64,000 nucleotides of DNA from an uncultured Clostridia bacterium (GTDB lineage: Bacteria > Bacillota > Clostridia > Oscillospirales > Acutalibacteraceae): the NCBI GenBank assembly GCA_947598155.1, contig CANQFC010000002.1:310001-374000 (forward strand), in the 5' to 3' direction. How positions within the stretch are numbered: the first letter of the stretch is position 1; the number at the start of each line of letters is the position of its first letter. Positions 52,437-61,861 of the stretch are shown piece by piece. A program made the translations under genes and the position numbers. A model generated the notes under the pieces. The model made no database searches. It had not been told where the DNA came from and worked only from the letters and a program-made list of their open reading frames with translations.

Positions 52437-54494
52437 ATGAAAAAAGGTATTACATTTGATAAATCCAAAAAAGTATTCCCGATTATCATAATGTCAATCG
52501 GTATAGTACTTGCACTTGCAATGTTTATTATACGGCTTAACATTGTTGCAGTCGTAAACGTAGGGTATATGTGCGTAGTTTCCGCCATTATATTCCTCGG
52601 AATACTCATTTTCAAAAAGCTGTATCAATGGCTGTTTATAGGCTATGGCGTTTCAGCTCTTTCAATAGTGCTATACTACGCCATTTGGGGCGCGGACGCA
52701 GGTTTCGGAGCGTTTTCTACCGGTAAAGCAGGTTGGTCCTCAACGGCAAACTCTCTGTTTTCAGGCGAATCGGACTACAATTTTTTTGTAAGGCTCGGCG
52801 GAAATCTGCTTATTATTCTCCCCTGCGCGCTTGTTTTGCTCGCTTTGATTTTTGTCGGCAAAAAGCAATTTAATAAGAAAGGCGCTCATTTTACTGTAAC
52901 AACAGTTTTAAGCGTTCTTCTTGCAGGAACGAGCGTTTTCTATGTACTTACGATGAATCTGCGTTCAAAACCGAACGTTGACCGCCTTTGGGAAGGCCAT
53001 AACGATTACCTTGACGGCGTTGACAAGGCTAAAGAAGGCAGTCCTAACGTTCTGTTCATACTTATGGACGATATGGGATGGGGAGATACCTCTCTTAACG
53101 GCGCCATTTATGAAACTCCAAATATGGACAGAATCGGCGAAGAAGGCTTGAATTTCGACAATTTCTATTCAAGCTATTCGGTTTGCTCACCCGCTCGCTT
53201 TACGCTTATGACGGGTCGCTATCCTTTCAGAGGATATGCCGACAACGTTATGTACCCGACAATAGACACGTTATCTCCGTTTGCCTCTACCCGTATTTTC
53301 AACTCTGTTGAAATGGGCGCTAACTGCGACGGTATGCTCGGCGATGAAATCACTATTGCGGAGGTTTTCAAAAACGCGGGCTACAACACCGGAGCTTTCG
53401 GTAAATGGCATTTGGGAGATTACGGCGAATACCTTCCGACTAACCAAGGCTTTGATTATTTTTACGGGAGCCATCATGTTAACGATATGACTCCTTTTTA
53501 CCACGTTTCCGAAGAGGGCGGAAAATATGAGATAGTTCACGGCACAGACGAAATGTTCCGCGACGGCAAGAAAGACCAAAGCCAGCTCAGCGAGTGGATA
53601 AACAAGGAAATGATAGATTGGATTACCGATAAGGTAACAAATACCGATGAACCGTTCTTTGCTTACTATGCCTCTCCGTGGCCGCACGCGCCTGTTTTTG
53701 CGGGAGACGAGTTTGACGGCAAAAGCGGTATGGGTACATATGTAGACTGCCTTACCGAGGTCGATTATTACCTCGGTCAGCTGTTTGACAGGCTTGAAGA
53801 GCTCGGCGTTATGGACGATACAATTATAGTTTTCACAAGCGATAACGGCCCTGCACTTGAAGGCTCCGTAAACGAACTTCGAGGCGGCAAATACCTTGCC
53901 TATGACGGAGGCCAAAAAGTGCCTTGTATGATTCGCTGGGGCAATAACGGCGGCCTTTGGAAAGAAGGCACAACCATCAAAAACAGTGCAACGCTTGTTG
54001 ATATGTTCCCCACTCTTATTGAGCTTTGCGGCATCACAGGCGACGGCGGAAAAGAAAACTATCTGCCGTTTGACCGTGAGATTGACGGCGTTTCTATGCT
54101 TCCGCTTGTAACAAAAGACGCGGTTATTCATACCGCCGATCATCCGATTCTTCATATGAAACGCGAAAAGCTTAAAGCAATTCAGTACACTGTTCCCACA
54201 AGCAGCATACTTTCAAGAGAAGAATACGCGGATTATAAATATCCCGTCCTGACGGAAAACGAGTATATCACGTTTAAGTATTATCAGAAAATTCAAAACG
54301 ATAACTCAGCTTTCTTTGATAAATTCAGAAAGAACTGGCTTCATATTATCAGCGACGACATAGGCGAAAATTACAACCGTTCGGTTACATATCCAACTGT
54401 CGCCTCCGAAATGAACGATAAGATGGACGATATTATGAAGAATCTTAAAGATAACCGCAGAGGCATAAACAAAGAGTATTACAAAGACAAATAA
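52437..54494 (+). CDS. Membrane-embedded formylglycine sulfatase (S1 family)
   Basis: A 685-residue protein. About five membrane segments occupy residues 13-33, 36-59, 63-83, 120-141 and 152-172, then an extracytoplasmic sulfatase domain from about 200. Metal ligands D211/D212 are in FILMDDMGWGD; the modified residue is C250 in the CxPxR motif (VCSPARFTLMTGR), followed by FGKWHLGDYG and TSDNGPALEGS. It therefore should be an active sulfate-ester hydrolase after conversion of C250 to formylglycine by the next gene. The membrane layout recalls LtaS, but LtaS uses Thr and has no CxPxR. The physiological substrate is not known; a sulfated glycan is likely. Confidence 0.88.
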   Translation: MKKGITFDKSKKVFPIIIMSIGIVLALAMFIIRLNIVAVVNVGYMCVVSAIIFLGILIFKKLYQWLFIGYGVSALSIVLYYAIWGADAGFGAFSTGKAGWSSTANSLFSGESDYNFFVRLGGNLLIILPCALVLLALIFVGKKQFNKKGAHFTVTTVLSVLLAGTSVFYVLTMNLRSKPNVDRLWEGHNDYLDGVDKAKEGSPNVLFILMDDMGWGDTSLNGAIYETPNMDRIGEEGLNFDNFYSSYSVCSPARFTLMTGRYPFRGYADNVMYPTIDTLSPFASTRIFNSVEMGANCDGMLGDEITIAEVFKNAGYNTGAFGKWHLGDYGEYLPTNQGFDYFYGSHHVNDMTPFYHVSEEGGKYEIVHGTDEMFRDGKKDQSQLSEWINKEMIDWITDKVTNTDEPFFAYYASPWPHAPVFAGDEFDGKSGMGTYVDCLTEVDYYLGQLFDRLEELGVMDDTIIVFTSDNGPALEGSVNELRGGKYLAYDGGQKVPCMIRWGNNGGLWKEGTTIKNSATLVDMFPTLIELCGITGDGGKENYLPFDREIDGVSMLPLVTKDAVIHTADHPILHMKREKLKAIQYTVPTSSILSREEYADYKYPVLTENEYITFKYYQKIQNDNSAFFDKFRKNWLHIISDDIGENYNRSVTYPTVASEMNDKMDDIMKNLKDNRRGINKEYYKDK

Positions 54495-54524
54495 TTAGGT
54501 AATTCTCTTAAAGGAGTGAAAAAT

Positions 54525-55646
54525 ATGCCGCCGCTTTCCATTATGATAAAGCCTGCCTCAAGCCTTTGCAATTTAAGGTGCAGGTACTGTTTTTACCATA
54601 ACGTTTCCGAGCTCCGCGATGTTTACTCTTTCGGAATTATGACAGAGCAGACAGCAGACAATATCATAAAAAAAGCGCTTGACTTTGCGAACGGCGAAAG
54701 CGTGGCATTCGCTTTTCAGGGCGGCGAGCCTTTGATTGCAGGGTTGCCGTATTTCAAGCATTTTGTGGAAAAGGTAAAAGAGGAAAACCGAAAAAACAGT
54801 AAAATTTATTTCAGCATTCAAACAAACGGAACTCTTGTTACAGACGAATGGGCGCAATTTTTTCACGACAACGCTTTCCTTTTGGGGTTAAGCCTTGACG
54901 GTGATTATAAAAACAACAAATTCCGCTTGGATCAAAACCGTCAAAACGCATTTTACAAAATTCTCACCGCCGCCGAAAAGCTAAAGCAATATGACGTTGA
55001 TTTCAATATACTGACTGTTTTGACCGGCCATTGCGCCGACAATATTGACGATATTTACAGATTTTTCCGCGGCAAAGGTTTTCGGTATCTTCAATTTATT
55101 CCTTGTCTGCGCCCGTTCGGCGACACAAGCGAAAACGAACTTTATATGACCAACGAGCAGTATGCGCATTTTCTTATTCACTGCTTTAACGCCTATGTAA
55201 AGGACTATGTAAAAGGTCAATATGTGAGCGTAAGGTATTTTGACAACATCGTTCACCTCTATTTGGGAAACCCAACGGAGCAATGCGGTATTTGCGGCCA
55301 CTGTATGCATCAATTTGTAGCCGAGGGAAACGGAAATATTTATCCCTGTGACTTTTACTGCACAAACGAATGGCTGTTAGGAAATATTAACGACGAAAGT
55401 GAAAATTTTGACACGCTTGCCCACTGCAAAAAGGCGATTGATTTTCTCCGTGAAAGTCTTGCCGTTCCGGAAAAATGCAAAGCGTGCAAATACTACCCGC
55501 TATGCCGTGCCGGCGGATGCAAGCGCAGCCGCGAAGACAGAGATTACTGCGAGGCTTACAAAAAATTTTTCTCTGCCTGTCTGCCGCTGTTCAGAGCATT
55601 TATAAATGAAAAAATATCCGATACAAATGTGAAAAAGGAAAATTAA
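54525..55646 (+). CDS. Anaerobic sulfatase-maturating enzyme (radical SAM)
   Basis: A 373-residue SPASM-type radical-SAM enzyme that oxidises the active Cys or Ser of sulfatases to formylglycine without oxygen. The SAM cluster motif is C15-x3-C19-x2-C22 (CNLRCRYCFYH); auxiliary cluster cysteines are in CGICGHCMHQF, IYPCDFYC and CKACKYYPLCRAGGCKR. The ATG at 54525 is chosen, with AAGGAG 8 bases before; the in-frame GTG at 54516 lies within that site. It starts 30 bases after the sulfatase gene, and its obvious client is that protein. Confidence 0.93.
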   Translation: MPPLSIMIKPASSLCNLRCRYCFYHNVSELRDVYSFGIMTEQTADNIIKKALDFANGESVAFAFQGGEPLIAGLPYFKHFVEKVKEENRKNSKIYFSIQTNGTLVTDEWAQFFHDNAFLLGLSLDGDYKNNKFRLDQNRQNAFYKILTAAEKLKQYDVDFNILTVLTGHCADNIDDIYRFFRGKGFRYLQFIPCLRPFGDTSENELYMTNEQYAHFLIHCFNAYVKDYVKGQYVSVRYFDNIVHLYLGNPTEQCGICGHCMHQFVAEGNGNIYPCDFYCTNEWLLGNINDESENFDTLAHCKKAIDFLRESLAVPEKCKACKYYPLCRAGGCKRSREDRDYCEAYKKFFSACLPLFRAFINEKISDTNVKKEN

Positions 55647-55651
55647 ATAAT

Positions 55652-56563
55652 ATGGATTTATCAAAATTCAGAGGAGTTTTCGTAGCTCTTAACGCTATTT
55701 ATGACGAAAACGACCGTATAAACGCTGAGGCAGTAAAAGCGCTTGTAAAAATTTACCGTGAAAAAGGCGTTAAAGGAGTTTATGTGTGCGGCTCTACGGG
55801 AGAAGGCTTTCTTCTTTCAACAGAAGAGCGAATGCAAATTGCCGAGGCCGCAAAGCAAGCGGCGGGAAACGACTTTACCGTTATAGTACATGTGGGCTGT
55901 GCGAGCAGTAAGGAAAGCATCATCTTAGCCCGTCACGCCGAGAAAATCGGCGTTGACGCTGTGTCGGCAGTCCCCTGCGTTTATTACCGCCTCCCCGCGA
56001 AAAGCGTTGAATTGCATTGGAACGCAATTATTGATTCAACCGATTTGCCGTTTATTATATACAACATTCCTCAGCTCACCTCTTTTAACCTTCCGTATGA
56101 TTTGTTTGAAAGAATGGCAAAAAATCCTAAGGTTATCGGTATTAAAAATTCAGAAGAGCCAGTTTACAATATGGAACGGTTCAGAACCATTGCCGGAGAT
56201 GACTTTATTATATTCAACGGTTCCGACGAGCAATATCTTGGCGGCCGTTTAATGGGAGCGGACGCCGGAATCGGCGGAACGTACGGCACAATGCCCGAGC
56301 TTTTTGTCAGGCTTGAAAAATATATTTCCGAAGGCGAAATCGCAAAGGCCAAAAAGCTCCAGCACAAAATAAACGACATTATCTTTGATTTGCTTTCGTG
56401 CGATTCGCTTTACGGGGCGGCAAAGCAGGTTATATCGGTCAGATTTAACATTGACGCCGGTCAGCCGAGACTGCCTTTTCTGCCCGTAAAATGTGATGAA
56501 AAGATTTACGCCATCGCAGATAAAATCGAACGAATTGTTGCTGAAATTTCCGAAGACGAATAA
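55652..56563 (+). CDS. nanA: N-acetylneuraminate lyase-like aldolase
   Basis: A 303-residue class I aldolase of the NAL/DHDPS family. The signature GSTGEGFLLSTEER is of the sialate lyase type, the Schiff-base Lys is K165 in VIGIKNSEE and Tyr137 is in IIYNIPQLT, the same numbering as E. coli NanA. It cleaves N-acetylneuraminate, or a related 2-keto-3-deoxy sugar acid, to pyruvate and an aldose. It starts 5 bases after the sulfatase maturase gene. No nanE or nanK is nearby, so a different sugar-acid substrate remains possible. Confidence 0.87.
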   Translation: MDLSKFRGVFVALNAIYDENDRINAEAVKALVKIYREKGVKGVYVCGSTGEGFLLSTEERMQIAEAAKQAAGNDFTVIVHVGCASSKESIILARHAEKIGVDAVSAVPCVYYRLPAKSVELHWNAIIDSTDLPFIIYNIPQLTSFNLPYDLFERMAKNPKVIGIKNSEEPVYNMERFRTIAGDDFIIFNGSDEQYLGGRLMGADAGIGGTYGTMPELFVRLEKYISEGEIAKAKKLQHKINDIIFDLLSCDSLYGAAKQVISVRFNIDAGQPRLPFLPVKCDEKIYAIADKIERIVAEISEDE

Positions 56564-56648
56564 ACATAAACTACATTAAAGCGACGCTCAGATTTATTTC
56601 TGCCGCCGCTTTTTGCCGTTAAAAAGCGAAAGAAAACGAGGTTTTTAT

Positions 56649-57761
56649 ATGTATGATTATTTAGTAGTCGGTGCAGGTCTTTACGGCGCTGTTTTTGCGT
56701 GCGAGGCGAAAAAAGCGGGCAAAAAAGTATTGGTCATAGATAAGCGTGAACACATAGCGGGCAATGTTTATACAGAAAAAATCGAGGGAATCAACGTTCA
56801 CAAATACGGCGCGCACATTTTTCACACGAACAATAAAAAGGTATGGGATTACATCGGGCAGTTTGCCGAGTTTAACAGGTTTACCAACAGCCCTATCGCG
56901 AATTACAAAGGCGAGATTTATTCCCTGCCGTTTAATATGTTTACGTTTAATAAAATGTGGGGAATTACTGCTCCAAAGGACGCTTTGAAAAAAATAAACA
57001 ATCAAAAAGAAGAGATAACGGGCACTCCGAAAAACCTTGAGGAACAGGCCATAAACCTTGTAGGCAGAGATATATACGAAAAGCTGATTAAAGGCTATAC
57101 GGAAAAGCAATGGGGCCGTGCCTGCAATGAACTGCCCGCATTTATTATTAAGCGCTTGCCTGTAAGATTTACGTTTGACAACAACTATTTTAACGCGCTT
57201 TATCAGGGCATTCCAATCGGCGGATACACAAAGGTTGTGTCGAATATGCTTGAAGGCACGGAAGTTAAGCTGAAAACAGATTACCTTGAAAACAAAACGT
57301 ATTTTGACAGTATCGCTCGTAAAATTATATACACAGGGGCTGTTGACGCTTATTTTGATTACAAGTTCGGGCCGCTTATGTACCGTTCCGTCAGATTTGA
57401 AAACGAGATTTTAAACATTCAAAATTTTCAGGGCAACGCCGTAGTCAATTACACCGACCGTGAAACTCCGTGGACGAGAATTATTGAACACAAATGGTTT
57501 GAATTCGGCAAAGACGAAAACGGACGCGATTTTCCGAAAACGGTTATCAGCCGCGAGTACTCATCTGAATGGAAGATTGGAAACGAGCCGTATTACCCTG
57601 TCAACGATGAGGCGAACAGCCGTCTTTATGAGAAATATAAAAAGCTTGCCGAACAGGAAAGCAACGTAATATTCGGCGGACGGCTCGGCGAATACAGGTA
57701 TTACGATATGGACGAGGTAATCGCGTCGGCGCTTACGGCGGCAGAACGGGAATTAAAATAA
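56649..57761 (+). CDS. glf: UDP-galactopyranose mutase
   Basis: A flavoenzyme that makes UDP-galactofuranose for surface glycans. The N-terminal FAD motif is VVGAGLYGAVFACEA, followed by NVHKYGAHIFHTNNKKVWDY, the substrate region RFTNSPIANYKGEIYSLP and the active-site arginines in YTEKQWGRACNELP. The frame is open 12 codons further upstream, but GAGG 7 bases before the ATG at 56649 gives the usual N-terminus MYDYLVVGAG and 371 residues. It follows nanA by 85 bases and is convergent with rpoD. Confidence 0.94.
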   Translation: MYDYLVVGAGLYGAVFACEAKKAGKKVLVIDKREHIAGNVYTEKIEGINVHKYGAHIFHTNNKKVWDYIGQFAEFNRFTNSPIANYKGEIYSLPFNMFTFNKMWGITAPKDALKKINNQKEEITGTPKNLEEQAINLVGRDIYEKLIKGYTEKQWGRACNELPAFIIKRLPVRFTFDNNYFNALYQGIPIGGYTKVVSNMLEGTEVKLKTDYLENKTYFDSIARKIIYTGAVDAYFDYKFGPLMYRSVRFENEILNIQNFQGNAVVNYTDRETPWTRIIEHKWFEFGKDENGRDFPKTVISREYSSEWKIGNEPYYPVNDEANSRLYEKYKKLAEQESNVIFGGRLGEYRYYDMDEVIASALTAAERELK

Positions 57762-57804
57762 AACTTTAAAATAAGAAAAATTTAATATATTTTCCCTTTA
57801 CAAA

Positions 57805-57847
57805 AATAAACAACTCCTCATTACAGTAACGGTAATGGGGAGTTTTC
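57805..57847. terminator. Bidirectional terminator between glf and rpoD
   Basis: A 13-bp stem (57812-57824 with 57832-57844, one G-U pair) with a seven-base loop. A T-run follows on the plus strand for glf, and ATTTTTG follows GTTTATTT on the minus strand for rpoD. Confidence 0.8.
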
Positions 57848-57875
57848 AATATAGTTACGAAAGTTTTTCTGCGGC

Positions 57876-58967
57876 TCAGTCCAAAAAATCGCGGAGCTTT
57901 TTACTGCGGCTGGGGTGGCGGAGCTTGCGCAGAGCCTTTGCTTCAATCTGGCGGATACGTTCTCTTGTAACGCCGAACTGTGAACCGACTTCCTCAAGCG
58001 TTCTGGGGTGGCCGTCCTCAAGTCCGAATCGAAGCGACAAAACCTTTGACTCACGCGGGGTCAGTGTTTTAAGTACTTCGGCAAGCTGTTCCTTTAAGAG
58101 TGAAATTGATGCGGCGTCCGCGGGCGAAAGAGCGTCATCATCGGGTATAAAGTCGCCTAAATGGCTGTCCTCCTCCTCGCCTATCGGTGTTTCAAGGGAA
58201 ACAGGTTCCTGCGAAAGACGCAAAATCTCACGCACTTTGTCTGGCGACATTCCGAGCTCGTCCGCGATTTCCTCCGCCGACGGGTCGTGGCCGTTTTTAT
58301 GAAGGAGCTGAGTGCTTGTCTTTTTAACCTTATTTATCGTCTCAACCATATGAACGGGAATACGGATAGTCCTTGCCTGGTCGGCAATAGCCCTTGTAAT
58401 CGCCTGTCTTATCCACCAAGTAGCATAGGTTGAAAACTTAAATCCCTTTGTATAATCAAACTTGTCAACAGCCTTTATAAGGCCGAGATTGCCCTCCTGA
58501 ATAAGGTCAAGAAACGCCATTCCCCTGCCGACATAACGCTTTGCGATACTTACAACGAGGCGAAGATTTGCCTCGGCAAGACGTTTTTTCGCGTCGGGGT
58601 CGTTGTCGGCTATTCTCATGGCAAGGACTTGCTCTTCCTCGGTAGAAAGAAGGTCAACCCTGCCTATCTCTTTAAGATAAACGCGCACGGGGTCATCCAT
58701 AGCGAGTGTTTTGTTTTCGCCTAACCCGCCGTCATCGGTCTTTGCAAGGTCTGTTTCGCTCGTTATAGCGTCCCTCGCCATATCGCTGAGGTCGTCAATA
58801 ATCTCAATATTATGCTGTTCGATTATCTCATAAAGCTTGTCAAGCTCGTCCATCTCAATGTCAAGCTCGATAATAGCGGTGTCAATTTCCTGAGTGGTCA
58901 GTTTGCCCACCGCTTTGCCCTTTTCAACAAGCGCTTTTATTGCGGTTTTCTTGTCAAGATTTTCCAT
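57876..58967 (-). CDS. rpoD: Housekeeping RNA polymerase sigma factor RpoD
   Basis: The primary sigma-70 factor, 363 residues. Region 1.1 remnant at the N-terminus, region 2 ([36 protein letters not shown]), region 3 ([13 protein letters not shown]) and region 4 with the helix-turn-helix [20 protein letters not shown]. The strong TTGACA/TATAAT promoters in this window fit such a factor. It follows dnaG by 12 bases. Confidence 0.97.
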   Translation of the reverse strand: MENLDKKTAIKALVEKGKAVGKLTTQEIDTAIIELDIEMDELDKLYEIIEQHNIEIIDDLSDMARDAITSETDLAKTDDGGLGENKTLAMDDPVRVYLKEIGRVDLLSTEEEQVLAMRIADNDPDAKKRLAEANLRLVVSIAKRYVGRGMAFLDLIQEGNLGLIKAVDKFDYTKGFKFSTYATWWIRQAITRAIADQARTIRIPVHMVETINKVKKTSTQLLHKNGHDPSAEEIADELGMSPDKVREILRLSQEPVSLETPIGEEEDSHLGDFIPDDDALSPADAASISLLKEQLAEVLKTLTPRESKVLSLRFGLEDGHPRTLEEVGSQFGVTRERIRQIEAKALRKLRHPSRSKKLRDFLD

Positions 58968-58979
58968 ATTCTTTCACCC

Positions 58980-60731
58980 TTATGTATTATTTCGGAAGAA
59001 ATTTAAGAAATCTTCATCGCTTATGTTTTCATTACCAAAAGACGACCTATTTTTCTTATTTTTCTCTCCGATTATTGTTTTTATACAGTCCTCGCATTCC
59101 TCCTGCGTATTTTGCAGAACCTGCGAAACAGTTTGAATTTTTGCTACCGCTCTTATTTCATCGTCAATAAGAGCTCCGTGAAGAAAAGATATTTCAGCGC
59201 TTTTACCTACTCTTAACCTGTCGGTTACGGTTTTGTAAATTCTGCCGTTAAAAGCGGTCACAAAATCTTCAGCCGTGATTTTCCCGTCCGCTATTTTTAA
59301 AAGCTCAGGATTTGACAAAATAATGGCTATTAAATTTTCCTCCGCTTTTGCGGCTTTGAAATTTTCTTTACGTTCCGGATTTAATTCGTCAAGAATATCC
59401 TCCGATTTGACAACGGTTTTAAATTCCTGCTTTTTCTGCGTTATCCTATTTGACTTACCAAGCTTTTTAACTTCATCCGTAATTGCAGATTTTGCAACGG
59501 ACAGCTCTAAGGCCAGCCGCGACGCGTAAATGTCAAGCTCAATGAGACTTAACTCGGACAAAATCGGGATTGCCGCGCGCAAATAGCGCCGTTTGCCGTC
59601 GTCGGTAGTCAAATCTATTTTTTCACGCTCTTTTAAAAGCATAAATTCAATTTCATTGGCGGAGCCTTCAATAATTGATTTAAAACGCTCAATGCCGTAT
59701 TTTTTAATTATTTCGTCCGGGTCTTTACCTCCCGATAACTTTAAAACGCGGATTTTTACATTCGTTTTTGAAAAAACCTCAAGCGCGCGGGCCGTCGCTT
59801 TCGCGCCTGCGTCATCATTATCATAGCAAAGGTAAATTTCCGAAGCGTATCGGGACATTAAATGTGCCTGCTCGCTTGTCAGGGCAGTTCCAAGCCCCGC
59901 AACCGCATTCGTAAATCCCGCTTGGTGAAGCATTACAACGTCAATATTGCCCTCGCACAAAATAAGACTGTCTTTACCCGATTTACGGGCAAAATTAAGC
60001 GCAAAAACCTCATTGCCTTTTTTATAAACAAGCGTGTCCGAGGTATTGACGTATTTTCCTTTATCCTCTTCGCGAATACGCCTTCCGCTGAATCCCAAAA
60101 CATTGCCTCTTAAATCTATTATCGGAAAAACAAGGCGGTGGCGGAAATTATCATAATATGTGCCGTTATGCGACTTTTTAACAAGATTTGCCTCAAACAG
60201 CTCATAGTCGGTAAAACCTTTTGAATTAAGATGAGTTTTGAGAGATGACCACGAATCCGGCGCGTAGCCGATGCCGAATTTAATAACAGTCTCCTTGGTA
60301 AGGCGCCTGCCCGCGCAATAATCCGCTGCCGCTTTGCCGCCGTCTCCGAAAAGCTGTTTGCTGTAAAACCTGGCTGCCTCACGGTTGGCCTCATACATAC
60401 GCAGTCTGCGCTTTGAAAGCGTTGCGTCATACGAATTGTCGTCCGGCAAATCCATACCGACTTTATCGGCAAGAAATTTTACCGCCTCTACATAGTCAAG
60501 ATTTTCTATTGAGCAAATAAAACGAATTACATCTCCTCCCTCGCCGCAGCCAAAGCAATAAAAAGACTGCGTGTCGGGATAAACGGTAAACGACGGCGTT
60601 TTTTCGCTGTGGAACGGGCAAAGCCCTCTGCATATCTTCCCGTTACGTCTGATACTTACATAAGAAGAAATAATTGATTCAATGTCTGCGCGGCGGCGAA
60701 GCTCTGCGATATATTCGTCACTGATAGCCAT
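58980..60731 (-). CDS. dnaG: DNA primase DnaG
   Basis: Makes RNA primers at the replication fork. N-terminal zinc finger CRGLCPFHSEKTPSF ... FYCFGCGEGG, RNA polymerase core, TOPRIM domain with LILCEGNIDVVMLHQAGF and YLCYDNDDAG, then the C-terminal helicase-binding domain. Length 583. The start codon shares its first base with the dgt stop region (60731), so the two are coupled. Confidence 0.97.
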   Translation of the reverse strand: MAISDEYIAELRRRADIESIISSYVSIRRNGKICRGLCPFHSEKTPSFTVYPDTQSFYCFGCGEGGDVIRFICSIENLDYVEAVKFLADKVGMDLPDDNSYDATLSKRRLRMYEANREAARFYSKQLFGDGGKAAADYCAGRRLTKETVIKFGIGYAPDSWSSLKTHLNSKGFTDYELFEANLVKKSHNGTYYDNFRHRLVFPIIDLRGNVLGFSGRRIREEDKGKYVNTSDTLVYKKGNEVFALNFARKSGKDSLILCEGNIDVVMLHQAGFTNAVAGLGTALTSEQAHLMSRYASEIYLCYDNDDAGAKATARALEVFSKTNVKIRVLKLSGGKDPDEIIKKYGIERFKSIIEGSANEIEFMLLKEREKIDLTTDDGKRRYLRAAIPILSELSLIELDIYASRLALELSVAKSAITDEVKKLGKSNRITQKKQEFKTVVKSEDILDELNPERKENFKAAKAEENLIAIILSNPELLKIADGKITAEDFVTAFNGRIYKTVTDRLRVGKSAEISFLHGALIDDEIRAVAKIQTVSQVLQNTQEECEDCIKTIIGEKNKKNRSSFGNENISDEDFLNFFRNNT

Positions 60732-61744
60732 TAGAAATCCCCCATTCCCATATCAACCCAAGAGTCGGGGATAAAAATACTGTGATAGACTGAGAGAAGA
60801 TAACGGTCGCTCATTCCTGCTATATAATCGCAGACTGCCCGCTCAACCCCCTCGCTTTCGACTATATATTTAAACGCCTCAGGTATTTTACCGCTGTTTT
60901 TTACAAAATACTCATACAGACGGATTATGACGTCAATAGCTTTATTCTCTTCGCCCTTGCAGGTGGGATTTGTATATACCAAGCTGAACATCAGTTTGTG
61001 AAGCTCGTCAAAAGGAGCCTGTATATCCTCCGATAAACAAATATCGTCAACGCTGTTTTCAACGCAGTTTTTTACAAGTGTGTTAATCCTTTCAGATTTA
61101 GTATTGCCGAGCGCCAAACGGATTGTAATGGGAATATCCTCCTCAGACATAACCCTGCCCCTGACGGCGTCGTCAATATCGTGATTTATGTAGGCTATTT
61201 TATCTGCCAGCTTTACGATTCTGCCTTCAAGAGAGTCCGCCTCTTTTCCCCTTGTGTGGCACACTATTCCGTCGCGCACTTCGTATGTAAGGTTCAGACC
61301 CGCGCCGTTCTTTTCAAGCTTTTCAACTACGCGAAGACTCTGCTCATAATGGCGGAACCCTCCGGGAAAAACCTCGTTGAGCGCTCTTTCGCCTGCATGT
61401 CCGAAAGGAGTATGACCCAAGTCGTGGCCAAGGGCAATAGCCTCAGTTAAATCGGAATTAAGCGCAAGCCCGTTTGAAATTGTACGGGCAATTTGGGCAA
61501 CCTCAAGAGTATGCGTAAGACGCGTGCGGTAATGGTCGCCCAAGGGGGATAAAAATACCTGCGTTTTATGTTTAAGGCGGCGAAACGAATTTGAGTGAAT
61601 GATTCTGTCGCGGTCGCGCTGAAAATCTGTCCTCAGCGAACATTTTTCCTCAGGCACGGCTCTGCCTTTGGTATTCTCCGCAAGGCAGGCTTTAGAGGAC
61701 AAAATCAGCCTTTCATTACTTTCAAGCCTTTCACGAACCGTCAT
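60731..61744 (-). CDS. dgt: Deoxyguanosinetriphosphate triphosphohydrolase-like protein
   Basis: An HD-domain dNTP triphosphohydrolase that releases tripolyphosphate from dNTPs. HD motifs are in SFRRLKHKTQVFL, RTRLTHTLEVAQIARTI and HDLGHTPFGHAGE, with INHDIDDAVRGR later. 337 residues matches the short Clostridial form. It is commonly found before dnaG and rpoD, as here. Confidence 0.95.
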   Translation of the reverse strand: MTVRERLESNERLILSSKACLAENTKGRAVPEEKCSLRTDFQRDRDRIIHSNSFRRLKHKTQVFLSPLGDHYRTRLTHTLEVAQIARTISNGLALNSDLTEAIALGHDLGHTPFGHAGERALNEVFPGGFRHYEQSLRVVEKLEKNGAGLNLTYEVRDGIVCHTRGKEADSLEGRIVKLADKIAYINHDIDDAVRGRVMSEEDIPITIRLALGNTKSERINTLVKNCVENSVDDICLSEDIQAPFDELHKLMFSLVYTNPTCKGEENKAIDVIIRLYEYFVKNSGKIPEAFKYIVESEGVERAVCDYIAGMSDRYLLSVYHSIFIPDSWVDMGMGDF

Positions 61745-61861
61745 AAAAATCCCCCTTTCGTATTAAATAAGTGTTTAGAAAACAAATTTTCCCGCTTTTA
61801 CACTTAAAACTGCCTACTGAATAATAATATAACAAAATGTCGCAAAATACTTTTTTATTTT

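Noticed and set aside
53271-54155. 294-codon open frame on the minus strand
   Set aside because: It is antisense to the catalytic domain of the sulfatase, whose motifs are intact; the frame has no ribosome site and no recognisable domain.
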